Origin: JBIQKZ01 sp044464765
GTDB lineage: Bacteria > Pseudomonadota > Gammaproteobacteria > Burkholderiales > Burkholderiaceae_B
Direction: 5' to 3'
DNA length: 64,000 bases
Assembly (NCBI GenBank): GCA_044464765.1
Contig: JBIQKZ010000004.1
Coordinates: forward strand, 162,626-226,625
Shown here: piece after piece, positions 61,841-64,000 of the stretch
Numbering within the stretch: the first letter of the stretch is position 1
How the letters are laid out: the number at the start of each line of letters is the position of its first letter
Notes under the pieces: generated by a model
Databases searched by the model: none
What the model saw: the letters and a program-made list of their open reading frames with translations, nothing else
Told to the model about the DNA's origin: nothing
Position numbers and translations under genes: made by a program

Positions 61841-63925
61841 TTGCAGTACCTTACGCACCTACGCCTAGCCATTCTGGTCGCCTGCGCCCCCCTGCCTTTC
61901 GTCAGCGCCCACGCCGACAACACCACAAATAGCACACCCATTCAGTTGGCCAAGGCTTCGCCCGCCCAATTGCACCCAGTCGTCGTCAAGGGCCAGCACT
62001 TTGCTCCCGAAGCCTCCGGCTTCACTGCCAATGTCATCGAGCAGGACACCATACGCGAACGTCACGTCGGTCACATCCAGGAGCTTTTTCGCGACGTGCC
62101 GGGCATGTCGGTGAATGGCCTGGGCCTGGGCGGCGTGACGGACAACCTTGTCATGCGCGGCTTCGCCAACGGCGGCCACGGTGGCGACATCGGCATGGTG
62201 ATCGACGGCATTCCTTTGAACGAAGCCATGTCGCACGCAGACGGCTATGCCGACCAGAACGTCATCATTCCGCTGGAACTGGAGAAGATGACCGTCTTCA
62301 AAGGCCCTTCGTCGGCCCTGTATGGCAACTACAACCGCGGCGGCACCATTGCGTTTGAATCACGCAAAGGCGGCGATTACCGCGAGCTGGATTTCAAGGC
62401 CGGTTCGTTCGGCACGGTCGACCTGCAGGGGGCCCTGGGCGTTCCGCTGGGCGACGGCCATGAAGGCAACTTCGCCGCACAGTTGTATCGCACGGACGGT
62501 TTTCGCGAACAATCGAAAACAGAACTAGGCACCGTGGCCGGCCGACTTGGCTTCAGGCTGGGCGGCGAAACCACCCTGGCCATTTCGGGCCGAGCCCACC
62601 AGGGGCGGTGGGATTCGGCCGGCTACATCACTGCAGAACAGAACAACAGTTCGGGCCGGCGCTTCGACAAAAACCCGCACGTGCAGAACGACGGCGGCAA
62701 GAAGGATTTCTACACCGGCCGGCTCGACCTGAGCACGCCGATAACCCGCAACATCGACCTGCTTGTCTATGGCTATGCCACGCGCCAGACCTTCACCCGC
62801 TCATTCACCCGTCCCGTTTCAGCAACAACATGGCGCCAGCGCGAGGAAGACTATGACCGCGACGTCTTGGGCGCCGGCGCCAGCCTGAATGGCTTGAACA
62901 ACGTCGCCGGCCACGACCTGAACTGGATACTGGGCACTGAATACGTCGACGAATCGACCCGCTACCATTTTCGCGACGGTCTGGACAATCGGCACAATAC
63001 ACCGCTTACCACCGGCGGCACCCTACCTTACCTGGACCGCGACTACGGCAGCAAGACGTTTTCACTCTACGGGCAGGCCGAGTGGAACCTCTCGCCCATG
63101 TTCCGTCCCATTCTTGGGCTGCGCTACGACAGCATGACAGGCGACTGCCGCGCCAGGCCCGACGAAATACTGGGCGGCACGACCTGTGGCGACATGCCCC
63201 GCTATACGCACACCAGCCCCAAGATCGGTATTCGATCCACCTGGTCGCCGATGGTCGACACGCGAGTCAGCTATTCAGAAGGCTTCCAACTGCCGCCTTC
63301 GGATGCCCGCTACGGCCCCAACGGCCAATCGCTGGATCCTACCGTGCTGCACCAGGTCGAGGCCGGCCTCACACTGAAGCCGCTACGCGGACTGTACGTC
63401 GACGCGGCGCTGTTCCGCATCGACACCACGAACGAAGTACGCAACCTTGGTGCCGGCATGTATGAAAACTTCGGCAAGACCCGCCGCCAAGGCATCGAGC
63501 TGGATCTAAGCTATGCCGTGACCCGCAATTTCGACCTTTCGGCGGCGCTGACCTGGATGGACACCAAAGTGCTGCGAAACGCCGACCCCTCCATCGACGG
63601 CCAGGCGATACCCGGCGTCGCACGGCGCACGTCTTTACTGCGCGGCACATATCGGTTCGACAACGGCTGGGCAGCCGACCTGGCCCTTCAGCATAACTCG
63701 GGCTACCCCGTGTCGGCCGACGGATCGAGAACGCTTGACGGTTATACAATTGCCGACCTGACCATCTCGTACGAGCGCAAGCTTTGGGGTCAGAAACAGC
63801 GCTTCTACCTGGCCGTCAACAACCTGACCAACCGCGACTACAGCACCAACTCGTTCATTATGGGCGGTCAGCAGATGTACGCCCCCGCCGCGCCCCGCAG
63901 CTTCATGGTGGGCGTCAACCTTTGA
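61841..63925 (+). CDS. TonB-dependent outer-membrane receptor
   Basis: This protein of 694 residues has a signal peptide (ending AHA), a plug domain (VIEQDTIRERHVGHIQELFRD, VPGMSVNGLGLGGVTDNLVM, then VFKGPSSALYGNYNRGG) and a 22-strand barrel ending in an aromatic-poor NL C-terminus (SFMVGVNL). The start is TTG with GGAG six bases upstream. It is the last gene in the window and follows the second glycosidase by 288 bases. The setting suggests energy-driven uptake of a glycoside rather than an iron chelate, but the substrate cannot be told from sequence. Confidence 0.9.
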   Translation: MQYLTHLRLAILVACAPLPFVSAHADNTTNSTPIQLAKASPAQLHPVVVKGQHFAPEASGFTANVIEQDTIRERHVGHIQELFRDVPGMSVNGLGLGGVTDNLVMRGFANGGHGGDIGMVIDGIPLNEAMSHADGYADQNVIIPLELEKMTVFKGPSSALYGNYNRGGTIAFESRKGGDYRELDFKAGSFGTVDLQGALGVPLGDGHEGNFAAQLYRTDGFREQSKTELGTVAGRLGFRLGGETTLAISGRAHQGRWDSAGYITAEQNNSSGRRFDKNPHVQNDGGKKDFYTGRLDLSTPITRNIDLLVYGYATRQTFTRSFTRPVSATTWRQREEDYDRDVLGAGASLNGLNNVAGHDLNWILGTEYVDESTRYHFRDGLDNRHNTPLTTGGTLPYLDRDYGSKTFSLYGQAEWNLSPMFRPILGLRYDSMTGDCRARPDEILGGTTCGDMPRYTHTSPKIGIRSTWSPMVDTRVSYSEGFQLPPSDARYGPNGQSLDPTVLHQVEAGLTLKPLRGLYVDAALFRIDTTNEVRNLGAGMYENFGKTRRQGIELDLSYAVTRNFDLSAALTWMDTKVLRNADPSIDGQAIPGVARRTSLLRGTYRFDNGWAADLALQHNSGYPVSADGSRTLDGYTIADLTISYERKLWGQKQRFYLAVNNLTNRDYSTNSFIMGGQQMYAPAAPRSFMVGVNL

Positions 63926-64000
63926 ACCGATACAGCGCCATGAAAGTAAGCATCCGGCGAACACCGTCTTGACTCCGGCGTAAATACTGCCCTATGAGTA

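Noticed and set aside
1..64000. tRNA, rRNA, insertion sequences, CRISPR arrays, prophage genes
   Set aside because: None recognised on either strand by reading; no transposase or integrase motifs and no regularly spaced repeats.

Overview
The window looks like chromosomal DNA of a betaproteobacterium of the Bordetella/Pusillimonas/Castellaniella type (family Alcaligenaceae). This is inferred from wlbA-wlbB-wlbC-type uronic acid amino-sugar genes next to an EPS-type MarR regulator, E. coli-like ybhP-clsB-ybhN order, and the general style of the metabolic genes. No rRNA, tRNA, insertion sequence or CRISPR array was seen.

Region 1 (1-31.3 kb) is a surface polysaccharide (O-antigen/capsule) locus, more AT-rich than the rest. 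A wzz chain-length gene on the + strand meets a long - strand gene series (about 21.5 to 1.2 kb). Read in the direction of transcription this series holds: a membrane GT-C-type protein, an EPS-type MarR regulator, wlbA/wlbB/wlbC (UDP-diacetamido-uronic acid synthesis), an asparagine-synthase-like amidotransferase, the Wzx flippase, a GT4 transferase, the Wzy polymerase, a hexapeptide acyltransferase, fnlA/fnlB/fnlC (UDP-N-acetyl-L-fucosamine), a WbuB-like fucosaminyltransferase, and a bacillosamine-like initiating set (GNAT, aminotransferase, PglC-like initiating transferase, WbpM/PglF dehydratase). From 21.7 kb a divergent + strand series encodes a compact and unusual module: polyprenyl-phosphate glycosyltransferase, LpxD-like acyltransferase, an unrecognised protein, ketoacyl-ACP synthase III, a dedicated acyl carrier protein, a UPF0104-type membrane protein and two methyltransferases. 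RfbA, WecE-like aminotransferase and a TviB/WbpO-type 6-dehydrogenase follow. I propose that this module makes an N-acylated (possibly methylated) amino sugar on a lipid carrier. It is the best candidate for an undescribed system here.

Region 2 (31.3-41.9 kb) holds two eroded toxin-antitoxin relics (HigBA-like at 31.4-31.9 kb; Xre-RES at 37.8-38.3 kb), an MscS channel, two MFS transporters, a tandem universal stress protein, and a ybhP-clsB-ybhN phospholipid operon whose last gene reads on into the RES relic.

Region 3 (41.9-51.2 kb) has a periplasmic amidohydrolase, a 7TM-DISM histidine kinase with its OmpR-type response regulator, and a second, large MscS channel with a lipocalin-like periplasmic domain. 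Three-fold 9-bp direct repeats (TGAGAC-N3) lie upstream of both the amidohydrolase and the channel and are probably operators of the response regulator. Then come an orphan, motif-degenerate ABC ATPase, a small HMA protein lacking one metal-binding Cys, and an EamA exporter.

Region 4 (51.2-64 kb) is catabolic. It contains a solute-binding protein, a salicylyl-CoA-5-hydroxylase-like flavoprotein, an EntE-like aryl-AMP ligase and a divergent LysR gene. These are followed by two Tat-exported GH1 beta-glycosidases, an outer-membrane protein, an AraC regulator and a TonB-dependent receptor. Together they suggest uptake and periplasmic cleavage of (aryl) glycosides, with possible channelling of a salicylate-like aglycone.
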